Assembly: GCA_022432975.1 (NCBI GenBank)
Contig: CM039510.1
Coordinates: 14,216,381-14,280,380 of the forward strand
Length of the DNA stretch: 64,000 nucleotides
Reading direction: 5' to 3'
Source: Begonia masoniana
Lineage: Eukaryota > Streptophyta > Magnoliopsida > Cucurbitales > Begoniaceae
This document shows, in pieces, positions 34,629-45,914 of the stretch (the stretch's first letter is position 1; the number at the start of each line of letters is the position of its first letter). The position numbers were made by a program, and so were the translations under genes. Under the pieces are notes generated by a model, which was given only the letters and a program-made list of their open reading frames with translations, had not been told where the DNA came from and searched no databases.

Positions 34629-35416
34629 TGATGAGAACCACAGGTATATGAAACCCGAGACCCTTCAACAACGCGGAATTAGAAACTCAGGAACGCCTGT
34701 GAAATCAAGTATAAGGAACTTGATCCCAATCGAACCTTGCCGACGGAACCAAAGTTATCAAACAAGGAGCTTGACCCGTAACCGAACTTGTGGTTAGAAC
34801 CAAAGCTATCAAGTTGATCTTTCAAGTTTTGACTTGAAGAAGATCTAGTTCTTCACAAAGTACAAAAGAGAAAATTCTCACAAAGAGTAACTCAAAATCA
34901 TGTATATTGCTTATTAATGTTGAAGCGCCTATGCCTTTAAATAGGCTACAAAATATCCTAAAAGTAATTAGAAAATATTACTAAACTGACAATTAGGAAA
35001 CTTTCTAAAACAATACTTAGGAAAACTTTCTAAATCTATGATTAGGAAAGCTTTCTAAAACTATAATTAAGAAACTTTCTAAAACTATAATTAAGAAACT
35101 TTCTAAAACTATAATTAGGAAATAATTGCTTGCCAAATTTGTTTTGTTGTTGTGCTTCCATCTCTCTTGCCACTAATCTTTGGGTAGTTTTCAAGTATCT
35201 TCGGCCTTCTTTTCTTCCCAAGCATCCTCTTCAATACTTAACAAATTTATTAATTTCAGCTCTTTTTGGAAAGAATCTTTCTCTTGGATTTCTATAATCA
35301 ATCCATTTAAGGCTTCTTGCATTTTCTTGATTCTTGATCTTGTCATTGGACCTCCAATACCTTGACATGGATCTTTAACTTTGGGCTTGAAGTTGGTTGC
35401 ACTCTTATTCACATCA
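34629..35416 (-). repeat. Element E 3' LTR
   Basis: Plus-strand reading starts TGATGAGAACCACAGG and ends TTCACATCA. It holds a candidate TATA element (minus strand CTATTTAAAG, about 34936-34945) and several repeats of TAGGAAACTTTCTAAAAC-type phrases (34985-35110). Confidence 0.94.
34936..34945 (-). promoter_or_regulatory. Candidate TATA box of element E LTR
   Basis: CTATTTAAAG on the minus strand is unchanged in the other LTR (about 36538-36547). No start-site evidence beyond the motif. Confidence 0.4.
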
Positions 35417-35457
35417 TTCCCTCTCTCCTCGAAAAGATTCGTCCTCGAATCCCTCAC
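35191..35457 (-). pseudogene. Orphan pol C-terminal tail in element E
   Basis: An 88-codon open frame starts in the interior (RDSRTNLFEERGND, upstream of the polypurine tract) and continues into the LTR with GIGGPMTRSRIKKMQEALNG and ends EEKKAEDT. The PMTRSRxKK motif is the hallmark of the pol C-terminal extension of a plant Ty3 group, also seen as RGATTRSRSK in element A. The rest of pol is gone. The second LTR carries the LTR-encoded part again (36794-37019). It shows that E descends by internal deletion from a full-length Ty3 element. Confidence 0.85.
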
Positions 35458-36217
35458 TCCCTCACGTGTTTACACTAGATTATATGTCTCTCCACTCGTG
35501 TTTCCCTCAAATAATGGCTTTTATATGATAGTCTCACCCTCTTGCCTTTTACCACTCAATTTTCTCTTTAATCTCTTTATGTAAAAACATAATCAAGAGA
35601 AAAAATTCAACAAGCAAAAACAAGTAAGATCAAACTTTTTAACTCAAAATTCTAATTTCCAAAATCGGTTAGAATCAAACAATTTAGAATAGGATGTAGG
35701 ACTTCAAGAGAGTAAACTTTTCAAGAAATGAAACTTTTACGAAAGGAAACTTTTCACGAAAGGAAACTTTTCAAGAAAGAAAACGTTTTACGAAATGAAA
35801 CTTTTCAAGAAAGGAAACTTTTCACAAAAGGAAACTTTTCAAGAAAATAAACTTTTCACAAAAGGAAACTTTTCAAGAAAGGGAATTGAGACAATCAAAG
35901 AAAAGAATTGAATAATCACACCAAAAAGCAAATAATGATGCATATAATGACGAAAAAGAAATTGATACTCGAGATATTGATACTCGAAATATTGAGATTT
36001 TTTTTTTTGGAAAGAAGAAAACTTGACAAATAAAGAGAATCGTTGATTCAATGACTTTTTTTTTTTCGAATTTCCGAATTTTTTTTTTCGAATTTTCGGA
36101 TTTTTTTTTTTTTCAAATTTCAATTTTTTTTTTTGAATTTTCAAAGAAAGAAAATCTAGAAGAAGAAGAAGAAGAAAAAAAAACAATAAAGATAGAAACT
36201 TGAATCTAGGAGCCAAA
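35417..36217 (-). repeat. Element E interior: GAAACTTTTCA repeats and poly-T tracts
   Basis: From 35700 to 35885 the phrase GAAACTTTTCAAGAAAG is repeated about ten times with ACGAAA/CACAAA variants. From 36000 to 36180 there are long T runs broken by CGAATTTTC words and an (AGA)n run. An open frame across 35839-36216 is Phe/Lys low-complexity and not a credible gene. Confidence 0.8.
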
Positions 36218-36229
36218 GCTCTGATACCA
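36218..36229 (-). other. Element E primer binding site (tRNA-iMet)
   Basis: The minus strand reads TGGTATCAGAGC, followed by TTTGGCT, two bases from the LTR end at 36232. It orients E as minus. Confidence 0.92.
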
Positions 36230-36231
36230 AA

Positions 36232-37019
36232 TGATGAGAACCACGGGTATATGAAACCCGAGACCCTTCAACAACGCGGAATTAGAAACTCAGGAACGCC
36301 TGTGAAATCAAGTATAAGGAACTTGACCCCAATCGAACCTTGCCGACGGAACCAAAGTTATCAAACAAGGAGCTTGACCCGTAACCGAACTTGTGGTTAG
36401 AACCAAAGCTATCAAGTTGATCTTTCAAGTTTTGATTTGAAGAAAATCTAGTTCTTCACAAAGAACAAAAGAGAAAATTCTCACAAAGAGTAACTCAAAA
36501 TCATGTATATTTCTTATTAATGTGGAAGCGCCTATGCCTTTAAATAGGCTACAAAATATCCTAAAAGTAATTAGGAAATATTACTAAAATGATAATTAGA
36601 AAACTTTCTAAAACAATACTTAGGAAAACTTTCTAAATCTATGATTAGGAAAGCTTTCTAAAACTATAATTAAGAAACTTTCTAAAACTATAATTAAGAA
36701 ACTTTCTAAAACTAGAATTAGGAAATAATTGCTTGCCAAATTTGTTTTGTTGTTGTGCTTCCATCTCTCTTGCCACTAATCTTTGGGTAGTTTTCAAGTA
36801 TCTTCGGCCTTCTTTTCTTCCCAAGCATCCTCTTCAATACTTAATAAATTTATTAATTTCAGCTCTTTTTGGAAAGAATCTTTCTCTTGGATTTCTATAA
36901 TCAATCCATTTAAGGCTTCTTGCATTTTCTTGATTCTTGATCTTGTCATTAGACCTCCAATACCTTGACATGGATCTTTAACTTTGGGCTTGAAGTTGGT
37001 TGCACTCTGATTCACATCA
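36232..37019 (-). repeat. Element E 5' LTR
   Basis: It is the same length as the 3' LTR and differs at only a handful of positions (for example CACGGGT for CACAGGT and GACCCC for GATCCC near the outer end). Confidence 0.94.
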
Positions 37020-37812
37020 GAAATTCCAGTACACACGACCTTAGCATATCCTTCAGTATTTGTATTGTTCTTTCAGATTGTCTGTCATTCTGTGGATGAA
37101 ATGTCGTGCTGAAGTCTAATCTAGTGCCCAAGGAGCTCTGCAAACTTTTCCAAAACCTGGAAGTGAATCTAGGATCCCGGTCCGAAACAATTGACACCGG
37201 AATACCATGCAGCTTGACAATCTCACTAATATATAGCTCAGCATACTGATCCATGGAGAATGTCATCTTCACAGGTAGAAAATGGGCCGACTTCGTCAAT
37301 CTGTCCACTATGACCCATATGCTATTGTGGCCTTTAACTGTCCTTGGAAGGCCAACAACAAAGTCCATTGTGATGTTCTCCCACTTCCATTCGGGAATCG
37401 GAAGAGGCTGAAGCATTCCACTTGGTCGTTGATGTTCAGCTTTGACTTGTTGACATATCATACAAGACTCCACATACTTGGCCACTTCATTCTTCATATT
37501 CGGCCACCAAAAGTGAAGTTTCAAGTCCTGATACATCTTTGTGCTTCCAGGATGCACAGAGAAAGAAGATGAATGGGCTTCCGATAAGATATGCTTCCGT
37601 AGCTCTTCGTCTTTCGGAACATACAATCTGTTTTTGAACTTCAGAACTCCATCTCCCGAATAACTGAAATCGGAAAAAGCCATTGGTACTTTGCTCACCA
37701 TATCAGCCATCTCCTTTGAATTGGTCTTCTGGGCTTCCTTAATGCGGTCCAGGACGGTGGGCCGTAGGGTTAAGTCTGCTAGTATGGCCGATAGCCCAGA
37801 AACTATCTCCAT
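37020..37812 (-). pseudogene. Element D integrase, N-terminal half
   Basis: It reads the HHCC domain ([32 protein letters not shown]) and the catalytic core: [16 protein letters not shown] with the first Asp, [14 protein letters not shown] with the second, [17 protein letters not shown] with the Glu. All three catalytic residues are kept. The frame is separated from RNase H by a 7-bp tandem duplication (GATATGG twice, near 37808-37821) and broken at 37020 by element E. Confidence 0.93.
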
Positions 37813-38764
37813 ATCCCATATCGAACTTCTGTATCTCCGTCCTCAAAGGCATTGATACGACCGACATAACTGGTTGCACAGTAGCTGGCATCCTGCTCAG
37901 TGCATCAGCTACCACATTAGCTTTACCAGGGTGGTATTTGATCTCAACATCGTAATCTTTCACAAATTCTAACCACCGCCTCTGCCTCATATTCAACTCT
38001 TTCTGAGTAAAGAGGTACCTCAAACTCTTGTGATCAGAAAACACCTCACATGATTGCCCGTACAAATGGTGTCTCCATACTTTCAGCACAAATACAACTG
38101 CCGCTAACTCAAGGTCGTGTGTAGGGTAGTTTTCTTCATGGCTCTTCAATTGTCGGGATACATATGCTACCACTTTCCCTTCTTGCATTAGTACACATCC
38201 CAAGCCAATCTTTGACGCATCACAGTATACGCTGAATTTACCGTCTTCAACTGGCAATACTAACATAGGAGCAGTGGTTAATTTCTGCTTAAGTGTCTGA
38301 AAGCTCACCTCACATGCTTCAGACCACTTGAACTTGATTTCCTTCCTCGTTAAGCTGGTCATAAGTTTCGCTATCACCGAAAATCCTTTGATAAACTTTC
38401 TGTAATAACCAGCTAACCCGATAAAGCTCCGTACCTCACTGGCATTCCTCGGCCTTGGCCATTCTTTCACTGCCAGAATTTTGGCTGGATCCACGGACAC
38501 TCCTTCTGCCGACACCACATGGCCTAGGAAGTTAATCCTGCTCAACCAGAACTCGCACTTTGACAGTTTTGCATACAACTGGTGCTGTTTCAGAGTCGAC
38601 AGCACAATTGCTAAGTGCCCCTCGTGCTCGGCCTCACTTCTGGAGTAAACCAGGATGTCGTCGATGAAGACGATTACAAATTTATCCAAGAAGTCCTGGA
38701 ATATCCTGTTCATCAAGTCCATAAATGCCGCCGGAGCATTAGTTAACCCGAACGACATCACCAA
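37739..38764 (-). pseudogene. Element D RT C-terminal part and RNase H
   Basis: An open segment of 341 codons begins [20 protein letters not shown] and contains the intact catalytic box [12 protein letters not shown], the [17 protein letters not shown] linker, RNase H with [34 protein letters not shown] and [11 protein letters not shown], and the [13 protein letters not shown] linker. It is separated from the RT N-terminus by a one-base deletion near 38808 and loses its frame at the 7-bp duplication before integrase. Confidence 0.94.
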
Positions 38765-39888
38765 GAACTCGTAATGCCCGTACCAGGTCCTGAAGGCGGT
38801 CTTTGGAAATCATCTGCTCTAACCTTCAACTGGTAATAACCGGAGCGCAAGTCAATCTTAGAAAATACCCGAGCCCCCTGTAGCTGGTTGAATAAATCAT
38901 CGATTCTTGGCAACGGGTACTTATTTCGGACAGTCAACTTGTTCAGCTCACGGTAGTCAATACACATCCGTAGGGACCCATCCTTCTTCTTGACAAACAA
39001 GACGGGAGCACCCCACGGAGAGAAACTAGGGCGCACAAAGCCCTTGTCCACCAACTCCTTTAGCTGAGTCTTCAACTCCCTTAGCTCTATTGGCGCTATA
39101 CGGTACGGATTCTTCGACACCGGTTCAGCACCAGGATACACATCGATCTCAAACTCTATCTCACGATCCGATGGCAATCCCGGTAGGTCATCTAAGAAAA
39201 CCTCTGAGAAGTTTCGAACTACCGGAATATTTTGACGTTCCACCTGACCTTGCATCTGAACATCTACTACGTGGGCAAGAAGTCCTACACATCCTGACCT
39301 CATCAGCTGTTGAGCCTTCAAGGAGGATATAACAGGCATACTATGTTTCTTCGGTACAGCCTGATAGGAGAACTCTACTTCATTCGGGCACTTAAAAGAC
39401 ACGAGCCCGGACCTGCAGTTGATGGTGGCGTGATGTCGAAACAGCCAGTCCATCCCTAGAATTACTTCGTATCCTTTCATATCGATGATGATAAGATTGG
39501 CATACAATTTTTGGTCTCCAACTGACACTATATCACCCTGCATTGCCTGCTCGGAGTGCATAAACTCTCCGGACGGTAGCATAATGCTGTAGGGTTTATC
39601 TGATGGCGTACAACAAAACTTCTGTCTAACTACGAAGTCTATTGCCACGAACGAATGTGTGGCTCCCGTGTCCCACAAGGTATAAGCCGGTGCATCACAT
39701 ATCAAGATTGTACCTGTAAGTGCTGTGTGCTGATCGGCATCATCAACGTCCTCCATCATTGCAAAAACCCTTGGTACTGCAAGGTTTGGTCTCGTGTCCG
39801 GCATCGGGCAATCCCGAACATGATGGCCTCCTTTGCCACATCGGAAACATTGGCCAGTAAAGAGCCTGCAGTCTCTCGTATGATTTCT
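38758..39888 (-). pseudogene. Element D zinc knuckle, protease and RT N-terminal part
   Basis: Directly in frame after the gag stop come a knuckle [14 protein letters not shown], the protease loop [31 protein letters not shown], then RT with [40 protein letters not shown] and [15 protein letters not shown]. The frame is lost at a single missing base after RADD (about 38808). Gag-Pol is one continuous frame in this family, so the three lesions are the only breaks. Confidence 0.93.
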
Positions 39889-40752
39889 CTAGCAGCATGG
39901 GCATACGGGAAGTTGAGGAGCTCCCATAGGTCTTTTCCCTTTGTCCTGGTAAACAGCAACCTCATTTGGTCTTTTCACACCACTGTTATGTTGCTGCCGT
40001 GGTTGCCCAAACTGTCCCTTTTGTTGTTGTTGTTGCTGCTGAGGGGCATCCTGCATGATTCTCTTTGATGTATATCTCTGAGACTTTGCCTCTAAGGCTT
40101 CCAACTGATAAGCTTTAGCTACCACCTTTGTGTATGGGGCCTCGTCAAATCCCCCATATGTAATCCCTCGTAAGAGGTCCATCTTCAAACCCTGGATAAA
40201 TTGATGCACCTTATTTTCATCAGTGGCCACTAGGTGGGGTGCATAACGGGATAGTGAATCGAACTTCTGAACATACTCCGCCACCGTTCCAAACTGTCGT
40301 AGTCGAGAGAATTCCAGTAACTTCTCCTTCCTCATGCTGCGGTCAAAGTACTTCTCGTAGAAGAGTGTTTTAAATCCCTCCCAGCTTAATGCCACAGTTG
40401 TTGACTGCACTGTATCCCACCGAAATCCAGCACTCTTGGTGAGATTAAACGAGGCACACATCACTTTCTTATTTTCCTCCACCTCTGCATAATTCAACAT
40501 GAGTTCAATCTGCCGGATCCATTCCTCAGCATGAGTAGGGACCGTCGATAACCTATAAAATGCAGGCGGCTGGAGTCGCCAAAATCTTTCTCCACTAGAG
40601 TCACGTGGAGCATTTGCATGGTTATTATGATTCCCATTATCTTCTCTGGCCATCATGCGTTCCATCATTCGTGACTGAATGCCGACCAACTCGGTTAGAC
40701 GATCGAGGGCGTCGCCTCTGTCATTTGCATCACCCTGATTTCCTCTCACCAT
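39889..40752 (-). pseudogene. Element D gag
   Basis: A 287-codon open frame starts MVRGNQGDANDRGDALDRLT and shows the retrotransposon gag core: AEEWIRQIELMLNYAEV, LSWEGFKTLFYEKYFDRSMR, GTVAEYVQKFDSLSRYAPHL, VHQFIQGLKMDLL, and a Q-rich stretch before the knuckle. It ends at an in-frame TAG (39889-39891); the next codons read on into the knuckle and protease, so this is a nonsense change rather than the natural end. The start is the first ATG, 141 bp from the primer site. Confidence 0.93.
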
Positions 40753-40892
40753 TCTAGAAAATCTTATAAACAGAATAACTAAATTAAATAAACAGAACTT
40801 TTACAGAAACTTAAACACTTACAGTTGGTGGAGCGATCTCACGTGGCGGGTTGCGCAGTCAGACATTTTACATAATCAATTTTAAAACCTTG

Positions 40893-40907
40893 TCCTCTCT
40901 GATACCA
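40893..40907 (-). other. Element D primer binding site (tRNA-iMet)
   Basis: The minus strand reads TGGTATCAGAGAGGA; eleven bases match the tRNA-iMet complement. It sits four bases inside the LTR end at 40912 and gives the minus orientation. Confidence 0.88.
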
Positions 40908-40911
40908 AAAC

Positions 40912-43900
40912 TGTGACGACCCAAAACCAGACCCGATCGGGGTCCGGGATCGGAGCCATCACTCTGGGATAGTTAACAGAAAACAGGGACTATATTTTTT
41001 TTTTTGTATATTAAACTTTTAAAACATTTACAGAGAGAGGGTGAGCCCTCTAGAGTTAAAGCAAACGAGATACAGTTGGCTGGATTACTGAAGTGAATAA
41101 CAGAGGGGACGGGGAGGAACAGGGAACAGAAAGGGCGAAGGAATTAAATAAACGGAATAAACAGGGAGTAAAAGCAGAAATACATAAGTATAAGGCTGGC
41201 GGGGAAACTTAGTTTAAAAGAGCGGCGATGGATTTAGATAAGACAAAACCATAGACGTCAGTCGGTAGATGCTGAGTAAAGCTGAATCGGATGTGTGGTG
41301 ACGTCATCGGAAGATGTGATGACGTCATCGGCAGATATAGGCAGCAGATGAAATCGGAATGTGTGATGACATCATCGGCAGATATAGGCAGCAGGTGGAA
41401 TCGGAATGTGTGATGACTTCATCGGCAGATATAGGCAGCAGATGGAATCGGAATGTGTGATGATGTCATCGGCAGATATAGGCAGCAGATGGAATCGGAA
41501 TGTGTGATGACGTCGAATCGGAATGTGTGATGACGTCATCGGCAGATATAGGCAGCAGATGGAATCGGAATGTGTGATGACGTCATCGGCAGATATAGGC
41601 AGCAGATGGAATCGGAATGTGTGATGACGTCATCGGCAGATATAGGCAGCAGATGGAATCGGAATGTGTGATGACGTCATCGGCAGATATAGGCAGCAGA
41701 TGGAATCGGAATGTGTGATGACGTCATCGGCAGATATAGGCAGCAGATGGAATCGGAATGTGTGATGACGTCATCGGCAGATATAGGCAGCAGATGGAAT
41801 CGGAATGTGTGATGACGTCATCGGCAGATATAGGCAGCAGATGGAATCGGAATGTGTGATGACGTCATCGGCAGATATAGGCAGCAGATGGAATCGGAAT
41901 GTGTGATGACGTCATCGGCAGATATAGGCAGCAGATGGAATCGGAATGTGTGATGACGTCATCGGCAGATATAGGCAGCAGATGGAATCGGAATGTGTGA
42001 TGACGTCATCGGCAGATATAGGCAGCAGATGGAATCGGAATGTGTGATGACGTCATCGGCAGATATAGGCAGCAGATGGAATCGGAATGTGTGATGACGT
42101 CATCGGCAGATATAGGCAGCAGATGGAATCGGAATGTGTGATGACGTCATCGGCAGATATAGGCAGCAGATGGAATCGGAATGTGTGATGACGTCATCGG
42201 CAGATATAGGCAGCAGATGGAATCGGAATGTGTGATGACGTCATCGGCAGATATAGGCAGCAGATGGAATCGGAATGTGTGATGACGTCATCGGCAGATA
42301 TAGGCAGCAGATGGAATCGGAATGTGTGATGACGTCATCGGCAGATATAGGCAGCAGGTGGAATCGGAATGTGTGATGACTTCATCGGCAGATATAGGCA
42401 GCAGATGGAATCGGAATGTGTGATGACTTCATCGGCAGATATAGGCAGCAGATGGAATCGGAATGTGTGATGATGTCATCGGCAGATATAGGCAGCAGAT
42501 GGAATCGGAATGTGTGATGACGTCATCAGAAGTTTTGATGATGTCATCGGCAGGAGGGATAACCTATGATAAAACCACTGTTTGGCGGTTGATGGGAATA
42601 AGACAAAACATGTACATTATCTATCGGTAGATGAAGTTTAGACTTAGTTTTAAAGGCAAAATTTACAACTTTTGACAGGAAAACATATAGACAGAGAGCT
42701 TAAAACAGACACAGAAGTCCCAGATTTATCGGACCACATCAAAACATGGATCTGGAACACAACAGAAAACATGACAGAAACTTAAGAAAGATCACACTAC
42801 ATGGATAGCTCTAAAACCAGAAACTATCCATGCACAGACTAACAAAAAATATTCCAAACAAATTTCAGAATACTTCAAAACATAATTCAACTGTCAAATA
42901 CAGAGGTTTTAAACATCAATACAGGTTCCATACATCGTTTTACAAACCACAAAGTAGTACAGAACTAGACCTACATTTCAAATGTTTTAAAACTTCAAAA
43001 GATGGTACAATATTGGACATAACTTCAGAAAACACATTCTCACAGGATTAACTCTTGTCTGACTGCAGCAGCCAAACCCCGTGAGATCGATCCTCCAACT
43101 ACATCAGCTCGTCATTTTGAGGCACAAGGTCCTCATCTGGAGTATCCATACCTACAACAGGGAGTTCATCTATGAGCCTAGAGCTCAGTAAGAACATGGA
43201 ATGCAGTGTGCATATGCTATGCATTAACATTTTCAAATACATGAACATTACATTACATTACATTTCACTGGACAAGAAGGTATAAGTGGGAAGAGGAGCT
43301 GGCGCAACAGGAATACATGCCACAACAGGACATAACAGGAGTACATGACAGGATGCCAGTCCTCGTCAACACTTAACCATACATTTCATTACAGGTTTTA
43401 TCTTACTTAACTTCAAACCGTGTGCAGAAAACATTTTCATGACTTTCAGAGAAAAACGTGTATGCATGAACATTCATAGACAAGCAACAGAGTAATAAGC
43501 AGGATATAAAACAGAACACACTTAACCTAAAACATAACCTATGATTTAACTACCCAACAGAAATTCCGACAACATAAAACCTAGTACCTCCGTTTTGTAG
43601 GGCCTTAAGGGCCAAACCTATAAGTATGACCTTACCTGTTGCTGCAGAGTTGATAGTCCTAAACGTCTCGGAAATGCTCGAACCCTAGTAGAAAAACAAA
43701 AAGGAGCCGAGGAGATCGAAGTAGCTTCGATGGCTGATTGTCGACTGGAAGAGAGAGTGCTGAGAAGAGAATGGAGAGAGAGAGAAGTGAAATGAAGAGG
43801 GTTTCACGTAGGAGGAGGAACTTAACTTCCTCAACAAGCTGCCATGTGTCAGCTATCCATTGGCTATCTCCCACAACCATAATTTCTCTCTAATTTGCCC

Positions 43901-44066
43901 TTCCATGCATTTCAAACTTAGTGTTTTGTTAGTTACACATTAGTTACGTTCTCCCCACACTAAATGCTTCAACATTTTACAATGGAATTGTTATCGTATT
44001 TATGGCAATTTAAATCCATACAATAATTCAACAGAATATTACACGGCCAAAATACCAGGTGTTACA
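40912..44066 (-). repeat. Element D 5' LTR (3.16 kb)
   Basis: Plus-strand reading begins TGTGACGACCCAAAACC and ends GGTGTTACA. It contains one continuous 47-bp array (about 41300-42540) and the empty target site of F near 42930. In the element's direction the array lies between the LTR start and the primer-site end, where U3/R promoter sequence is expected. Confidence 0.95.
41300..42540. repeat. 47-bp tandem array in element D 5' LTR (~25 units)
   Basis: The units are the same as in the 3' LTR. The centre (about 41530-42350) is nearly identical from unit to unit. The left edge (41391-41515) and right edge (42356-42530) share the same rare variants (GCAGGTGGAATCGG, GATGACTTCATC, GATGATGTCATC) in the same order. 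One unit is truncated at 41510-41520 (GACGTCGAATCGG). Confidence 0.96.
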
Positions 44067-44071
44067 AAAAT

Positions 44072-45465
44072 GCTTTTGACGAGTTACTTGAGTAATCTGA
44101 ATTACTCAAGTCAAAATAGAAGATGCTAAAGAAGAAGAGTAATGAGATGGTCAAGAAGCATGCAAATATAACTATATCTTTTGAAAAAGTAGTTAAAGAG
44201 TTGAAATCTAAAAATAGTAATTTACATAGCATAGTTTTGAAGTTTACTAACGGTAGCAAAAATTTTAATATGCTCTTAGGAAGAAACAAAGTAATTTTGA
44301 ATAAAGTCGATATTGGATATGAATTGTGTAAAAAAAAAGGCATACAAGAACTTCTTTGTTGGTCCAACTACTTGTAGCATGTGCAATAGAGTTGGTCATA
44401 AATCATTTGTATGTTCATTAAAATCAAATGATAAAAAGGATGTCTTATACTTTGGTATAGGTTCTTAAGGGAACCAAGGCTAACACTTAAGGACCTAGAA
44501 AGATTTGGGTATCTAACAAAACAAAATTATATTCTCTTTGTAGGTTGAAGATTCTCTCATGAAAGATTTATGGTATCTCAATAGTAGATGTTCGAGACAT
44601 AAGACAAAAGACTCTTCAAAGTTTACCTCCATCATAAATAATAAAGGAAATGTTACTTTTAAAGGTAATCAAAAAGGAAAAATCATTGAAAAATTGGAAA
44701 CATAGGATTGCTTCTAACCCTATTATTGAAAATATTTTATTAGTTGATGGGTTAAAGCATAGTCTTCTTAGTATTAATCAATTATATGATAAGGGATATA
44801 GAGTTATTTTTGCATCAAAAGATTTGCATGATAGAGGATAACTCAAAAGGAAAAATTTTGTTTATTGGTTATAGAAATGAAAATGTGTACACTATTGATT
44901 TAGAAAATGTTTCTTCTTTTGATGGAAAATGTTTTACAGCAAATTTCACTATTGTTTGTTGGTCTTGGCATATGAGGTTGGGTCATGTTGGTATGGATAC
45001 CCTATCTAAGATTTCTAGAAACAACTTTGTAAAGGGCCTTCTAAAGAAATCATTTGAAAATGATAGAATTTGTGATGCTTGTCAAATGGGAAAAACAAAC
45101 AAAAAGTTTGTTTGCTTCAAAAAGTGTTGTCTTTTCTTCCAAGCCTCTCCAACTTCTTCATATGGATATTTTAAGACCATCTAAAACTGCTAGATTATGA
45201 ACTAAGCGTTATGCATATGTTATTGTTGATGATTCTTTTATGTTCACATGGGTTTTCTTCCTAAAAAAATATGATGAAACCTTTGATACATTTTTTAGCT
45301 TTAGGAAGAAAGTTCAAAATAAGAAGGATATTTTTATAGTTGTTATTTCGTAGTGATCATGGTGGAGAAGTTAAAAATTAAAGTTTTGAGGTTTTTTTGG
45401 TGGTGTTGAGTTTTGTTTTGTTAAAGTGAGCACTATGTTGTGGAAAAGAAACCAACCTCTAGATT
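44072..45465 (+). pseudogene. Element C (SIRE-like Ty1/copia), right fragment
   Basis: It continues the copia element after D. There is a coiled-coil-like Lys/Glu-rich gag tail (44100-44380), a knuckle CSMCNRVGHKSFVC (near 44370-44420), and a protease region WYLNSRCSRHKT where WYLDSGCSRHMT is expected, so the catalytic Asp is Asn. GLKHSLLSINQLYDKGY, the pre-integrase block RLGHVGMDTLSKISRNN with RICDACQMGK (HHCC), and integrase words YVIVDD (near 45220) and RSDHGGE (near 45355) follow. After about 45465 similarity stops. Frameshifts and stops are frequent; no LTR of this element is in the window. Confidence 0.82.
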
Positions 45466-45914
45466 TTTGTGCTAGCCATCCATGTTATCACTTGTTTATA
45501 AATTCAATTGGAACCTAGGCCCAAGTCCTAGTTTGACTGAGGTTGAATCCACTTTGATTCTTTCTCTTTTCTTTTTCTGACTTCTTTTTTATTCTAATAA
45601 CAAAAAAGAAAAAACAAAGAAGGGTCACAGATATTTGATTGTAGCTCTAATCTTCTTCACAAAGAAGTACATCATGTAATAAAAAAAAACGTGGATCTTA
45701 ATGAGAAATCGATGTCTTACTCTATGACTTTTCGACAACAAAACAAGAGAACAGTAACCTGACAAATGGTTCGATCCTACTGGATGACCTATTTAGACCC
45801 CACATAATACCCAATATTAATTGTAAATATTGAAAAAGTGAATACACGGTCTATTCAATGCCCTCATATTGAGTATCAGGATCATATTTTTCTTTTAAAG
45901 CATAATTAAGATGA
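45466..45914. other. Intergenic DNA between elements C and G, no gene seen
   Basis: It is AT-rich with no recognisable coding or repeat structure. It is contiguous with 54918 onwards once element G is removed. Confidence 0.45.

Larger units (their letters stand above)
34629..37019 (-). mobile_element. Element E: small non-autonomous LTR retrotransposon
   Basis: A complete 2.39-kb element has two 788-bp LTRs (34629-35416 and 36232-37019) that look about 98% identical, a tRNA-iMet primer site (36218-36229) beside the right LTR and a polypurine tract (CGAGGAGAGAGGGAA, minus strand, 35417-35431) beside the left. The 815-bp interior has no gag or pol apart from the last ~14 codons of a pol tail, so it must be mobilised by proteins of a related element. 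The minus orientation matches D. High LTR identity makes it one of the youngest insertions here. Confidence 0.94.
28884..44066 (-). mobile_element. Element D: Tekay-like Ty3 chromovirus with repeat-swollen LTRs
   Basis: A 15.2-kb minus-strand element has 5' LTR 40912-44066, primer site 40893-40907, gag-pol from 40752 to 33932, polypurine tract (AAGGTGGGTGGAA, 33892-33904) and 3' LTR 28884-33891. It contains element E inside integrase and solo LTR F inside the 3' LTR. LTRs outside the arrays look very similar, so it is fairly young. Coding damage is slight: one gag stop, a one-base deletion in RT, a seven-base duplication before integrase and one stop after [12 protein letters not shown] and the integrase D, D, E residues are intact. 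Confidence 0.96.

Noticed and set aside
35839..36216. 125-codon Phe/Lys-rich open frame in element E
   Set aside because: It is made of poly-T tracts and GAAACTTTTC repeats and includes the primer-site region; it has no protein family signature.
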